From Chitinophaga agrisoli (GTDB taxonomy: Bacteria > Bacteroidota > Bacteroidia > Chitinophagales > Chitinophagaceae): 64,000 nt of DNA. How positions within the stretch are numbered: the stretch's first letter is position 1; each line of letters opens with the position of its first letter. The notes below the pieces were generated by a model. That model was not told where the DNA came from. It made no database searches and worked only from the letters and a program-made list of their open reading frames with translations. The translations under genes and the position numbers were made by a program. The stretch is taken from the NCBI RefSeq assembly GCF_008386695.1, contig NZ_VUOC01000004.1, positions 1,366,327-1,430,326 on the forward strand. Reading direction: 5' to 3'. Of the stretch, positions 48,349-57,321 are shown one piece after another.

Positions 48349-49188
48349 ATGAAGAAATTATTCCCGGGCGCCGCTGCGCTTGTGCTATTGTTTACGGCCT
48401 GCAGTAAAGACGATAAACCTGCTACGCCTGATCAGCCTAATACGCCTCAAACAACCGGAAAGTACATCCTGCAACAGATAACCCCGCTGGATACGCTGGA
48501 GGCAGCCTACGACGCTGACAATAACATGGAAAAAATAATAACCTGGCAGGTGGGAAAAACTGTAAAGTCGTTTGATGAGCTGATACGTGAAAACGGTAAG
48601 CTCACCAAGGTAATGAGCACCTACAGTGGCGCCGCCACCAAACTGAGACAGACTTTGGAATACAACAGCGCAGGTAAGCTGGTAAAGTCAAACTGGTATC
48701 TTTCTCCGGATGGGCACATGTCCAGCTATGACAGCCTGGTATACAATGCTACCGGCGGCCTGGCAGAAATGTATGAATATTCCCCCGGCCTCACCAGCCC
48801 TGAACTAGACGTCAGGCATGTTTACATCTGGGACAATAATGGCAACATTATCAAAGCCCTGGGACTTGGAATATCGGGCATTGCGCCGGATACTGTTTTC
48901 ACTGAATATACTTATGATAATAAAATAAACTGGGGCGCTAAACAACCGGAGTTCTTCCTGACGAACCCGAAAGATCCCGCCTTTGGATTATCTGCCAACA
49001 ATATCCTTAAGATGGTACAAACGACGCCGGCAACCAGCCCGGACCGGTCTTCAGTAACCACCCGTACTTACACATACGACGAAGAAGGGTATCCGGTTAC
49101 CAGGAAGGACCTTATACAAACCATACAGGCAGGCAACGTGCTCACCTCGTATGATGATTCATTTATATTCCTGTATATAAAAAGATAA
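48349..49188 (+). CDS. Lipoprotein of unknown function
   Basis: 279 residues from the ATG at 48349, giving the lipoprotein signal with Cys in LLFTACSKDD. After a Pro/Thr-rich linker the body has several YD-like beta hairpins (LEYNSAGKLVKSNWYL, VYIWDNNGNIIKALG, TYTYDEEGYPVTRKDL), like the RHS-type or DUF4595-type repeats of surface lipoproteins in Bacteroidota. No enzymatic motif. It ends in a strong terminator. Confidence 0.8.
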   Translation: MKKLFPGAAALVLLFTACSKDDKPATPDQPNTPQTTGKYILQQITPLDTLEAAYDADNNMEKIITWQVGKTVKSFDELIRENGKLTKVMSTYSGAATKLRQTLEYNSAGKLVKSNWYLSPDGHMSSYDSLVYNATGGLAEMYEYSPGLTSPELDVRHVYIWDNNGNIIKALGLGISGIAPDTVFTEYTYDNKINWGAKQPEFFLTNPKDPAFGLSANNILKMVQTTPATSPDRSSVTTRTYTYDEEGYPVTRKDLIQTIQAGNVLTSYDDSFIFLYIKR

Positions 49189-49195
49189 ATTATAC

Positions 49196-49230
49196 CAGGT
49201 GTTGCCTTCATAAGGGGCAACACCTGTTTT
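49196..49230 (+). terminator. Rho-independent terminator of the lipoprotein gene
   Basis: CAGGTGTTGCC (49196-49206) and GGCAACACCTG (49216-49226) form an 11-bp stem, followed by TTTT (49227-49230), 8 nt after the stop codon. Confidence 0.85.
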
Positions 49231-49295
49231 ATGTAGCTGTTATCCCGGCGCGCCCTGTTAACCGTTCCCCATTATGCTTTTCCCCGGCTTTATAC

Positions 49296-49303
49296 TAATT
49301 TTG
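49296..49303 (+). promoter_or_regulatory. -7 box upstream of sulP
   Basis: TAATTTTG matches TAnnTTTG and ends 31 nt before the ATG at 49335. A TTG at -33 is not clear. Confidence 0.4.
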
Positions 49304-49334
49304 CGCGCGCTTCCGGCGTTCATCAAATTATATT

Positions 49335-50879
49335 ATGGCTATTTTTTTACGACTGTTCGATTTTTCGCAAAAAGTTAATTATAAGAACGAAGTACTGGCA
49401 GGGTTCACCGTGGCCATGACCATGATGCCAGAGTCCCTGTCCTTTGCTATCCTGGCTGGCTTTCCGCCCCTGGTAGGCTTATATGCGGCATTTATCATGG
49501 GCCTGACCACCTCCATCCTGGGCGGCCGGCCGGGTTTAGTATCCGGCGGCGCTGGCGCTACGGCAGTAGTGCTGATCGCACTCATGAAATCGCACGGGAT
49601 TGAATATGTTTTTGCAGCGGTAGCGCTGGCCGGCGTAGTACAAATGGCGGTGGGCGTGTTTAAGCTGGGTAAATTCATCCGGCTGGTGCCGCAATCCGTG
49701 ATGTATGGTTTTGTGAACGGGCTGGCTGTTATCATATTCATGGCGCAGGTGCGGCAATTTAAAACAGTGAGCAATGGCCATGAGGCCTGGTTAACGGGTA
49801 CCCCGCTGCTGATCATGGGCGCCCTGGTAGCGCTCACGATCGCCATTATACTGGTGCTGCCGCGTTTGACTAAAGCGGTACCGCCTTCCCTGGTGGCTAT
49901 TATTGTGGTATTTGTATTAGTACTGGTTTTCAGGATAGACACTAAAACAGTAAAGGATATTGCGGCCGTTAGCGGCGGTTTTCCCCCATTCCATATCCCA
50001 TCCGTACCGTTTAGTTTTGATACGCTCTGCATTATTTTCCCTTATTCCCTGATCATGTCTGGCGTGGGTTTAACAGAAGGTTTGCTGACACTGAACCTGG
50101 TGGATGAAATGACCGCCACCCGGGGCAACAGCAACCGGGAATGCGTGGCACAGGGAACCGCCAATATACTCAATGGTTTCTTTTTTGGCATGGGCGGCTG
50201 CCCGATGATCGCGCAGACATTAGTGAATTTATCTGCCGGCGCACGGGCACGGCTTTCCGGTATCATTGCCTCGCTTACCATTTTATGCATTATCCTGTTT
50301 GGCGCGCCTATTATAGAGCGTGTGCCCATGGCGGCGCTAACCGGCGTAATGATCATGGTGGCCATTGGCACTTTTGAGTGGGTAAGTTTCCGTATTATCA
50401 ACAAAATGCCCAGGCAGGATGTATTTGTGGGCATACTGGTGGCGCTGGTAACGATCTGGCTGCATAATCTCGCGTTGGCGGTATTGATAGGAGTGATCAT
50501 CTCCGCGCTGGTATTTGCCTGGGAAAGCGCCAAACGTATACGCGCCCGTAAGTTTACAGATGAAAATGGGGTTAAACATTACGAGATCTATGGCCCACTG
50601 TTCTTTGGCTCTGTAACCACCTTTAACGAGAAGTTTGACGTGGCCGGCGACCCTGCGGAAGTTATCATCGATTTCAGGGATAGCCGGGTGGCGGATATGT
50701 CTGCCATTGAAGCGCTCAACAAACTGACAGAGCGCTACCGGAAAGCCGGTAAACATTTACATTTACGGCATCTTAGCGAAGACTGCCGCCGCCTGCTGCA
50801 AAACGCAGACAATATCATTGATGTAAATATCATGGAAGATCCGGCTTACCGGGTAGCCACTGAAACGGGAAAAGCCTAG
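49335..50879 (+). CDS. SulP-family inorganic anion transporter with STAS domain
   Basis: 514 residues. The membrane domain (about 20-400) has the SulP fold with MMPESLSFAILAGFPPLVGLYAAFIMGL and the conserved GGRPGLVSGGAGATAVVL, then GMGGCPMIAQTLVNLSAGARARLSG. A cytoplasmic STAS domain (about 430-505; VIIDFRDSRVADMSAIEALNKL) carries the Ser of the phospho-site region. It imports or exchanges sulfate, bicarbonate or a similar anion across the inner membrane. The specific anion is not predictable. Its stop overlaps the stop of the convergent gene by 4 bp. Confidence 0.93.
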   Translation: MAIFLRLFDFSQKVNYKNEVLAGFTVAMTMMPESLSFAILAGFPPLVGLYAAFIMGLTTSILGGRPGLVSGGAGATAVVLIALMKSHGIEYVFAAVALAGVVQMAVGVFKLGKFIRLVPQSVMYGFVNGLAVIIFMAQVRQFKTVSNGHEAWLTGTPLLIMGALVALTIAIILVLPRLTKAVPPSLVAIIVVFVLVLVFRIDTKTVKDIAAVSGGFPPFHIPSVPFSFDTLCIIFPYSLIMSGVGLTEGLLTLNLVDEMTATRGNSNRECVAQGTANILNGFFFGMGGCPMIAQTLVNLSAGARARLSGIIASLTILCIILFGAPIIERVPMAALTGVMIMVAIGTFEWVSFRIINKMPRQDVFVGILVALVTIWLHNLALAVLIGVIISALVFAWESAKRIRARKFTDENGVKHYEIYGPLFFGSVTTFNEKFDVAGDPAEVIIDFRDSRVADMSAIEALNKLTERYRKAGKHLHLRHLSEDCRRLLQNADNIIDVNIMEDPAYRVATETGKA

Positions 50880-51649
50880 AACTTGATCTGCAGCTGACGC
50901 GATACCAGCTTGTCATCTTTATAGTATTCAAAGATCCAGGCGCCATCCCGCTTAAAAACGATGCCGTTGGAAGCGCTGTCTCCTGCTATATAATGATCTG
51001 GTATAGATGTTTTAAACAGCGTTAATACTTTCTTTGGCGTGGTATCGATCAACTGGTAGCCATTGGCAGTAGGCTGCGCGTATAATGTACCGGCGATCTC
51101 TGTAACTGTGGCAGCTGCCGGTGTTGCTGCAGGTGTGACAGGCGCCGCCACCAGGGCGGGCGCAGGAGCCGCCGGAACCGCAGGCGCAGGAGCAGCCTGC
51201 TGCGTTGCTACCGCCGCCGTGCTATCATATTTATACGGCACATCGTTCAATGAGGTAAAAGCGTCCCGCAATGCAAACTGATATGCGGTAATAAACTCTT
51301 TCTCCCTGCTTTTCCCCTCTTTGCTTTTGAAGATAACAGTACCCTGGCAGTCCTTCAATAGCAGGGTAAGATTGGTTACGAATAAGCCTTTTTTCTGCAC
51401 TACCTCTGCTTTAAGCGCGCTGCATTTATTGGCAGCCATGGCCGGTGGTAACTCCTCATTCTCTATATAGGCAGCGAATCCCTTTTCATCCAACAGCTGC
51501 TTGGTGGCAGTATTCAACCCGTACTGGTCCACCTCCCTGGAGAAATCGAATTTTTCAGGCACCAGCACATACTTGTAATTATTGATGCTGCTCTGCGCGT
51601 AGCCAGCTATACTGAATAATAGAAAAATAAATAATGCGTATGCTTTCAT
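50876..51649 (-). CDS. Secreted protein with Ala/Pro linker, unknown function
   Basis: 257 residues from the ATG at 51649, with signal peptide MKAYALFIFLLFSIAGYAQ. Residues about 20-140 form a folded domain (YKYVLVPEKFDFSREVDQYG, LFVTNLTLLLKDCQG). A 45-residue Ala/Pro/Thr/Val-rich low-complexity linker follows, then a C-terminal 70-residue beta domain (YQLIDTTPKKVLTLFKTS). Not a recognised family; many Bacteroidota have similar envelope proteins. The linker is probably what connects an outer-membrane-side domain to a second domain. Confidence 0.75.
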   Translation of the reverse strand: MKAYALFIFLLFSIAGYAQSSINNYKYVLVPEKFDFSREVDQYGLNTATKQLLDEKGFAAYIENEELPPAMAANKCSALKAEVVQKKGLFVTNLTLLLKDCQGTVIFKSKEGKSREKEFITAYQFALRDAFTSLNDVPYKYDSTAAVATQQAAPAPAVPAAPAPALVAAPVTPAATPAAATVTEIAGTLYAQPTANGYQLIDTTPKKVLTLFKTSIPDHYIAGDSASNGIVFKRDGAWIFEYYKDDKLVSRQLQIKF

Positions 51650-52182
51650 AATAGTATCATGCTTCCTACGAATATATACAAAAAACCCGCAACCGGGGAA
51701 ACATACTATATCCCACTGCATTCATACACATGCAGATACACAATTTTACTGGTATCAGTATTGCATGAATCCCGCCATTTACCTAGCACATAACAACATG
51801 TATATTAACGCGCAGGAGTTAACAATAAGGTAACAAACGCAGTGATACGACGTAAAACAAAATAACTATTTTGCAAAGCGTAAGGTAGGAAGTATATACT
51901 ATTTCAGTGATGACCCTCAACAGAGCCCTATTAGTTTCCCGAGCGGTATATGCTACAAACCTATTGCCATTAACCCGGATAACCTCCAATGACACACTAT
52001 TTTAGAAAACACGACATGATTAACACCACCTGAGTTTTCCACACATATTTTTTTTGAAGGATGCATTTGTTACCACGCTTTTTGTAGTTGTCCGGACAAC
52101 GGCACTGCTCCCCTATTTGGCATAAAGCCTGCGTATTCCCATACCGGGAGTATAAACATGGTATGTCTTAAAAAAAGCAAGA
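51650..52182. other. 533-bp intergenic region upstream of the glycan/lanthipeptide array
   Basis: No gene, repeat or strict TAnnTTTG box with proper -33 spacing was found. It is the only gap longer than 100 bp ahead of the twelve-gene + strand array and most likely contains its main promoter, which I could not place. Confidence 0.4.
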
Positions 52183-53136
52183 ATGGATACTATTCTTATC
52201 ACCGGAGGAACTGGATTCTTTGGCAGGAACCTCGCATTGCGTTTAAGATCTCATTACAACATCATTTTATGCGGAAGGAACTCCTTTTTTAACGATTATG
52301 CCAGGCGCACAACCGGCTGCCAGGTACTGCCTTTAGATATTTTAAACCAGGAGCGGTTGAAAGAAGTGATCAATATCTGCAAGCCCGATATTATCATCCA
52401 TGCAGCCGCCACCAAATATGTTGATCTGGCGGAAGTATATCCTGAAGAGTGCATAGATATCAATATAAAAGGGTCTCAGCATATTGTAAGAGCTGTACAC
52501 AATAGCGGCGTAAAGTTTGTGCTGGGTATCTCCACCGATAAAGCCGCGCTTCCCTGCAATAATATATATGGTATGTCTAAAAACATCATGGAAAAAACAT
52601 TCCTTCATGCAGACAAGCAATCCCCCTTTACAAAACTAAGTTGCGTGCGCCCCGGTAACATTGCATGGTCCACAGGCTCTGTACTGCCTTTATGGAAAAC
52701 CATGCTCGCAGAGACGGGCCGTATCCAGACAACCGGCTCCCATATGCGAAGGTTTATCTGTGCTATCGATGACGCGTGTAAAATGGTAACAGACGCCCTG
52801 GACAACCAGGATATGATCAGGGGCAGCGTGCTCACGAAACGGATGAAAGGCATTTCCATCGCCGCCCTCCTCGACAGGTTTGTGGCATTACATGGCGGCA
52901 CTTACGAAAAAGTGCCCCCAAGGCCGGGAGAAAGTACAGAACAATTTATTATAGGAGCTGACGAAGTTGACCGGACGACCATCATTACCTTAAACAATAC
53001 GGAATACCTGCTTATAAATAATACCCGTGTCGCAATTCCTCATATAACCGAATGCATTTCCACTACAAATTGTGAAACGCTTTCTGACGATGAACTGCTT
53101 GATATAATTAATCCCCTCCCAAATAGTTATATATGA
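52183..53136 (+). CDS. SDR-type nucleotide-sugar dehydratase/epimerase
   Basis: 317 residues. NAD(P)-binding GGTGFFGRNLA at the N-terminus, DILNQERL, HAAATKYVD and the catalytic STDKAA...YGMSKNIMEK (Thr and the Tyr-x3-Lys pair) place it with the FlaA1/PseB/CapD-type UDP-sugar 4,6-dehydratases. It would convert a UDP-HexNAc-type sugar to a keto-deoxy intermediate. It overlaps the next gene by 4 nt (ATGA), so translation is coupled. First gene of the putative long array. Confidence 0.85.
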   Translation: MDTILITGGTGFFGRNLALRLRSHYNIILCGRNSFFNDYARRTTGCQVLPLDILNQERLKEVINICKPDIIIHAAATKYVDLAEVYPEECIDINIKGSQHIVRAVHNSGVKFVLGISTDKAALPCNNIYGMSKNIMEKTFLHADKQSPFTKLSCVRPGNIAWSTGSVLPLWKTMLAETGRIQTTGSHMRRFICAIDDACKMVTDALDNQDMIRGSVLTKRMKGISIAALLDRFVALHGGTYEKVPPRPGESTEQFIIGADEVDRTTIITLNNTEYLLINNTRVAIPHITECISTTNCETLSDDELLDIINPLPNSYI

Positions 53137-53789
53137 TAAAGTACGCGTTAATCATGGCTGCTGGCAGAGGTATGCGGATGATGCCCCTGACGCAGGACAC
53201 CTCAAAAGCAATGATCACTATCAACAATTTCCCGCTGATCGCCCATACTATCAGGCAGCTGATCAATGTGATCCCCAACGTGGCCATTACCGTTGGTTAT
53301 AAAGGATCAGATCTGGCCAGGTTTGTGATAGACGAAGGCTCTTCCATGATATTTAACACCAATGGCCATGGCAACGCCTGGTGGATCTTTAACACCTTAA
53401 TGAGCCATATAGATGAACCGGTTTTAGTGCTTACCTGCGACAATATCGTGGAGCTTGACCTGGACTTTATCTATGATAACTACAACCGTTTAAGCGCTCC
53501 TCCCTGTATGGTGGTGCCGGTCCCCCCTATTGCAGATGTTTCCGGCGACTATATTTTTGGAAACAACCATATCGTTGAAGACCTGACGCGCGAAACGCCC
53601 TCTGAAATATACTGCTCCGGCATCCAGGTACTGAACCCCTGGCTTATCAATAAGCACGTGGGGAAAGCAGACGATTTTAATGAGGTATGGCGTCATCTGA
53701 TCAGTAACAAAATGCTGCGATATTCGGATACGTATCCGCTGAAATGGCATACTATCAATACCCTCCAGCAATTAGCCACTGTTTATTAA
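53133..53789 (+). CDS. LicC/RfbA-like nucleotidyltransferase
   Basis: 218 residues. The NTP-transferase signature AAGRGMRMMPLTQDTSKAM is at residues 9-27, CDN at about 111 (LTCDNIVELD) is the metal-binding site, and a Lys near NPWLINK closes the fold. The size and motif set are those of LicC-type phosphocholine cytidylyltransferases and of sugar-1-phosphate nucleotidyltransferases; the sequence alone does not choose. It lies between an SDR gene and a LicD-type gene. Confidence 0.8.
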   Translation: MIKYALIMAAGRGMRMMPLTQDTSKAMITINNFPLIAHTIRQLINVIPNVAITVGYKGSDLARFVIDEGSSMIFNTNGHGNAWWIFNTLMSHIDEPVLVLTCDNIVELDLDFIYDNYNRLSAPPCMVVPVPPIADVSGDYIFGNNHIVEDLTRETPSEIYCSGIQVLNPWLINKHVGKADDFNEVWRHLISNKMLRYSDTYPLKWHTINTLQQLATVY

Positions 53790-53816
53790 GCCGGACCCTG
53801 TAAAAGAACATCCTTT

Positions 53817-55043
53817 ATGCTATCATTCGTTATTCATGTGAAAAATGGATTGGAAATTGAATGTGCGACGGAAAACGGAACGACACGTGTTTCTTGTGCA
53901 GCAGTGCTTTCCGCTCATTTGCCAGCTATAGATCAGGCCTTCAGATATGAAAAATGCGGCGTGCAGCTGAGCGATGCGGAAATTGAGTATTTCAGGGCGC
54001 ACCAGTATATATGGAACCAATTCCTTGCTTCCCATGAAGATACCTGCCTGATCAGGGAAGCAAGCGCAAACCTGCTGCTATCCACAGCTGATATTGAGGA
54101 AGACCTGGCAGACCTGGAAGATGATTGGGATGTATTCTTTCCTTTTGATAAAACCCAGGAGGATGAAGCGGCACAGCAGATCGCGCTGCAGACCAGCCAA
54201 CTGGGCTATTACTGGGGAGATCATATATACATCCTCAGCAGGCGGGGTTGCGAAAAACTGCTGGATATCGCAGTCATCCGTCAGCCTGTTGACGAGGAGA
54301 TCCTGGAAGCCCTGAGCAACGACGCGCTGACTGTCTTTTACGCAAACACCGGGTATTTCGCATGCGAAGAGGAACAGCTGTACAGCGTAAGGATAAGGCA
54401 AAAAGCCATCTTAAACGCCGCGTTATCACATACCGCCTGGTCTGCCCCCAACAAGTCTATGGCCAGGCGCCTGCTGGATCTGCTGAACACCCATGCGGAA
54501 CGTAATAATATCCACCTGGTCTTACATGGCGGCAGCTTGCTGGGACATATAAGACATGATGAGATCATGCCCTGGGATGATGATATTGACCTGGGGATTG
54601 CCAGCCAGGCGGTAAGCACGCTGCTGCTATCACTGGAAACGGAAGGGATTGCCCGATTTAAGGTATACCCCTGGACCTACAACGGCGCCAACTCCATCTA
54701 TTATAAGGTATGGCTGGATGAAGGAGAAGAGATCCCCGGCTACGAATACAAATTCCCTTTCGTGGATATCTGGCTCTATTATGAGAACGATGATGAGGTC
54801 TTCTATAAAGACGCGGAACGTTTCAGATTTCCCAAACACGTCTACTATCCTTTTAAACAAATACAATTCGAAGGATGCACCATGAAAATACCCAATCATC
54901 CGGTCCATGCGCTGGACCTGATGTACAAAGACTGGAAATCCCATATAGTCGTCTATAGCTGGAGCCACCGGCTCGAAAAAGCCGCTTTCCGCCAGCTGAA
55001 AGCAGCCATTAATGTAGATGCGGATGGCAGATTACAACTGTAG
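53817..55043 (+). CDS. Fusion of a GT25-like domain and a LicD-family phosphotransferase
   Basis: 408 residues. Residues about 1-190 follow the layout of GT25 glycosyltransferases (GVQLSDAEIEYFRAHQYIWNQF, YYWGDHIYILSRRGCEKLL, PVD), but the EDD metal-binding motif expected after the SH motif reads REASANL, so the GT25 unit is probably inactive. Residues about 215-395 are a LicD domain with the signature HGGSLLGHIRHDEIMPWDDDID (about 238-258). LicD proteins transfer phosphocholine or a related phospho-alcohol from a CDP-linked donor to a glycan. Next to a LicC-like gene this suggests a two-step addition. The acceptor is unknown. Confidence 0.75.
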   Translation: MLSFVIHVKNGLEIECATENGTTRVSCAAVLSAHLPAIDQAFRYEKCGVQLSDAEIEYFRAHQYIWNQFLASHEDTCLIREASANLLLSTADIEEDLADLEDDWDVFFPFDKTQEDEAAQQIALQTSQLGYYWGDHIYILSRRGCEKLLDIAVIRQPVDEEILEALSNDALTVFYANTGYFACEEEQLYSVRIRQKAILNAALSHTAWSAPNKSMARRLLDLLNTHAERNNIHLVLHGGSLLGHIRHDEIMPWDDDIDLGIASQAVSTLLLSLETEGIARFKVYPWTYNGANSIYYKVWLDEGEEIPGYEYKFPFVDIWLYYENDDEVFYKDAERFRFPKHVYYPFKQIQFEGCTMKIPNHPVHALDLMYKDWKSHIVVYSWSHRLEKAAFRQLKAAINVDADGRLQL

Positions 55044-55086
55044 CACAGCCGCCGGTTAATTATTCACCCTTACTCAAAATTTATCT

Positions 55087-57315
55087 GTGGGAAATAAGTT
55101 CCATGCATATAGGCAATTAGACAAGATGGATTGCGGCCCTACCTGCCTGCAGATGGTCGCGCGGTATTATGGAAAGCATTTTTCATTACAGACATTGCGC
55201 AATCACACCTTTATTACCCGTGAAGGCGTAAGTATCAAAAGTATAAATGATGCGGCCGTAAAACTGGGCTTCAGAACAATGGGCGCCAAAATGACCTTTG
55301 AACAGCTGGATGAGGAGGCTACCCTGCCCTGTATACTGCACTGGAATAACCGGCATTTTGTAGTGCTGCCGCCGCAAAATTATAACAGGAACAAGAAGCA
55401 TGATAAAATCCTGATCGCAGACCCGGCGCATGGATTGATACACGTTACCAAAGAGACCTTTATGCGCGCCTGGGTCTCCACCAAAGACAATTGTGGCTTT
55501 GCCCTGCTATTGGAGCCCAGCGCGATGTTCTATGATACAGAAGAGGAAAAAAAAGGCAAAAAGCAGCTTTCTTTCCTTTTCCGTTATCTCCGGCCATACA
55601 AAAGATATATCGTACAGCTGTTTGTAGGTATGCTAACAGGCAGCATCCTGTCCCTGATAGCGCCTTTCCTTACGCAAAGCCTGGTAGACTATGGCATTAG
55701 CCAGCAGAACATTGGTTTCGTATACCTGGTATTATGCTCCCAGATAGCATTATTCTTTGGCAATACCGCCATAGACATGATAAGGGGATGGCTGCTGCTG
55801 CATATGAGCACCCGGGTGAACATCACCATTATTTCTGATTTCCTGATCAAGTTAATGAAGCTGCCCATCCGCTTCTTTGATACAAAAATGGTGGGTGATA
55901 TTACGCAGCGGGTAAATGACCATAACAGGATCGAACAGTTCCTGACCGGCACCTCGCTCAACACCTTATTTTCCCTGGTGAACCTGATCGTATTTTCTGT
56001 AGTACTGGGCATCTACAGCCTGCCAATACTGGGGGTGTTCCTGCTGGGCTCTGCCCTCGCCATCGCATGGATCATCTTCTTCCTCAGGAAACGCAGGGAA
56101 CTGGATTACTCCCGGTTTCAGCGCATGAGCGAAAACCAGAACAGCCTGTACGAGATCATCACCGGCATGCAGGAAATAAAGATGAATGAGAGTGAGACCG
56201 CCCACCGCTGGGGCTGGGAAAGGATCCAGGCGCGGCTTTTTAAGATCAGCATCAAAAGCCTGGGGCTGGCCCAATACCAGAATGTAGGCGCCAACTTCTT
56301 TACCCAGCTAAAAAATATCCTGGTCTCCTTTTTATCCGCCAGGGAGGTCATGAACGGCAACATTTCGCTGGGCATGATGTTGAGCATCTCCTATATAACC
56401 GGCCAGATGAACGCGCCTATTGGCCAGCTGCTGGGCTTTTTTCAAAGCGCCCAGGACGCCAAGCTAAGCGTAGAAAGGTTAAGCGAGATCCATGAACGGG
56501 AAGAAGAGGAAAAAGACGGGGAAGTATTTCCCGATAACGAGTTGCAGCTAATGGAGGAAGCGGAGTATAACGGGCAGGAAAGCGGCATTGTGCTGGATAA
56601 GGTATCCTTCCAGTACGGTGGCCCGGACTCTCCCCTGGTGCTGAACAATATCAGCCTAAATATCCCATTTGGCAAGATCACCGCCATTGTGGGCTCCAGT
56701 GGCAGCGGCAAAACCACCTTAATGAAACTGCTGCTCAAATTCTATGAGCCCGTAAAAGGCAAGATCTATTTTGGCGCCACCCCTTTGAATATAGTGTCTG
56801 CAAAATGGTGGAGAAGGCTTTGCGGCGTAGTAATGGCCGATGGCTATATCTTCTCCAATACCATTGCCAGGAATATCTCCGTACAGGAAGAGGTAGATCA
56901 GCAACGGATGCTGCATGCAGCCAAAGTGGCCAATATAGAGCCTTTTATTACCCAGCTGCCCCTGGGATTCTCTACAAAGATCGGGAACACCGGCGATGGC
57001 ATCAGCTCAGGCCAACGGCAGCGCATCCTCATAGCCAGGGCCGTTTACAAGCAGCCTAAGCTACTGTTCCTGGATGAAGCCACCAGTACCCTGGATGCGA
57101 ATAATGAGAAAGTGATCATACAGAACCTCTCGGAGTTCTTTGCCGGCCGCACGGTGGTGGTGATTGCCCACCGGTTAAGCACCGTTAAATATGCCGATCA
57201 GATAGTGGTGATGGAAAATGGCCGTATCGTGGAGATCGGTACTCACCAAAGCCTCACCGCCTTAAAGTCGAAATACTACGAACTCGTAAAAAACCAGCTG
57301 GAGCTGGGAAACTGA
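55087..57315 (+). CDS. C39-peptidase ABC exporter (PCAT type)
   Basis: 742 residues, GTG start. The N-terminal C39 peptidase has Gln10, Cys16 in MDCGPTCLQ, His90 in NNRHFVVL and Asp112 in ADPAHG, the full protease set that cuts leader peptides after Gly-Gly. A six-helix transmembrane region (about 170-450) is followed by the nucleotide-binding domain with Walker A GSSGSGKTT (about 539), SSGQRQRILIARA and Walker B LLFLDEATS. It should process and export the peptides encoded downstream. It is separated from HlyD by 6 bp. Confidence 0.95.
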   Translation: MGNKFHAYRQLDKMDCGPTCLQMVARYYGKHFSLQTLRNHTFITREGVSIKSINDAAVKLGFRTMGAKMTFEQLDEEATLPCILHWNNRHFVVLPPQNYNRNKKHDKILIADPAHGLIHVTKETFMRAWVSTKDNCGFALLLEPSAMFYDTEEEKKGKKQLSFLFRYLRPYKRYIVQLFVGMLTGSILSLIAPFLTQSLVDYGISQQNIGFVYLVLCSQIALFFGNTAIDMIRGWLLLHMSTRVNITIISDFLIKLMKLPIRFFDTKMVGDITQRVNDHNRIEQFLTGTSLNTLFSLVNLIVFSVVLGIYSLPILGVFLLGSALAIAWIIFFLRKRRELDYSRFQRMSENQNSLYEIITGMQEIKMNESETAHRWGWERIQARLFKISIKSLGLAQYQNVGANFFTQLKNILVSFLSAREVMNGNISLGMMLSISYITGQMNAPIGQLLGFFQSAQDAKLSVERLSEIHEREEEEKDGEVFPDNELQLMEEAEYNGQESGIVLDKVSFQYGGPDSPLVLNNISLNIPFGKITAIVGSSGSGKTTLMKLLLKFYEPVKGKIYFGATPLNIVSAKWWRRLCGVVMADGYIFSNTIARNISVQEEVDQQRMLHAAKVANIEPFITQLPLGFSTKIGNTGDGISSGQRQRILIARAVYKQPKLLFLDEATSTLDANNEKVIIQNLSEFFAGRTVVVIAHRLSTVKYADQIVVMENGRIVEIGTHQSLTALKSKYYELVKNQLELGN

Positions 57316-57321
57316 TATATT

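Noticed and set aside
52183-55043. O-antigen or capsule cluster start
   Set aside because: Only three genes are present, with no flippase, polymerase or further glycosyltransferase before the peptide exporter, so a full polysaccharide locus is not supported.
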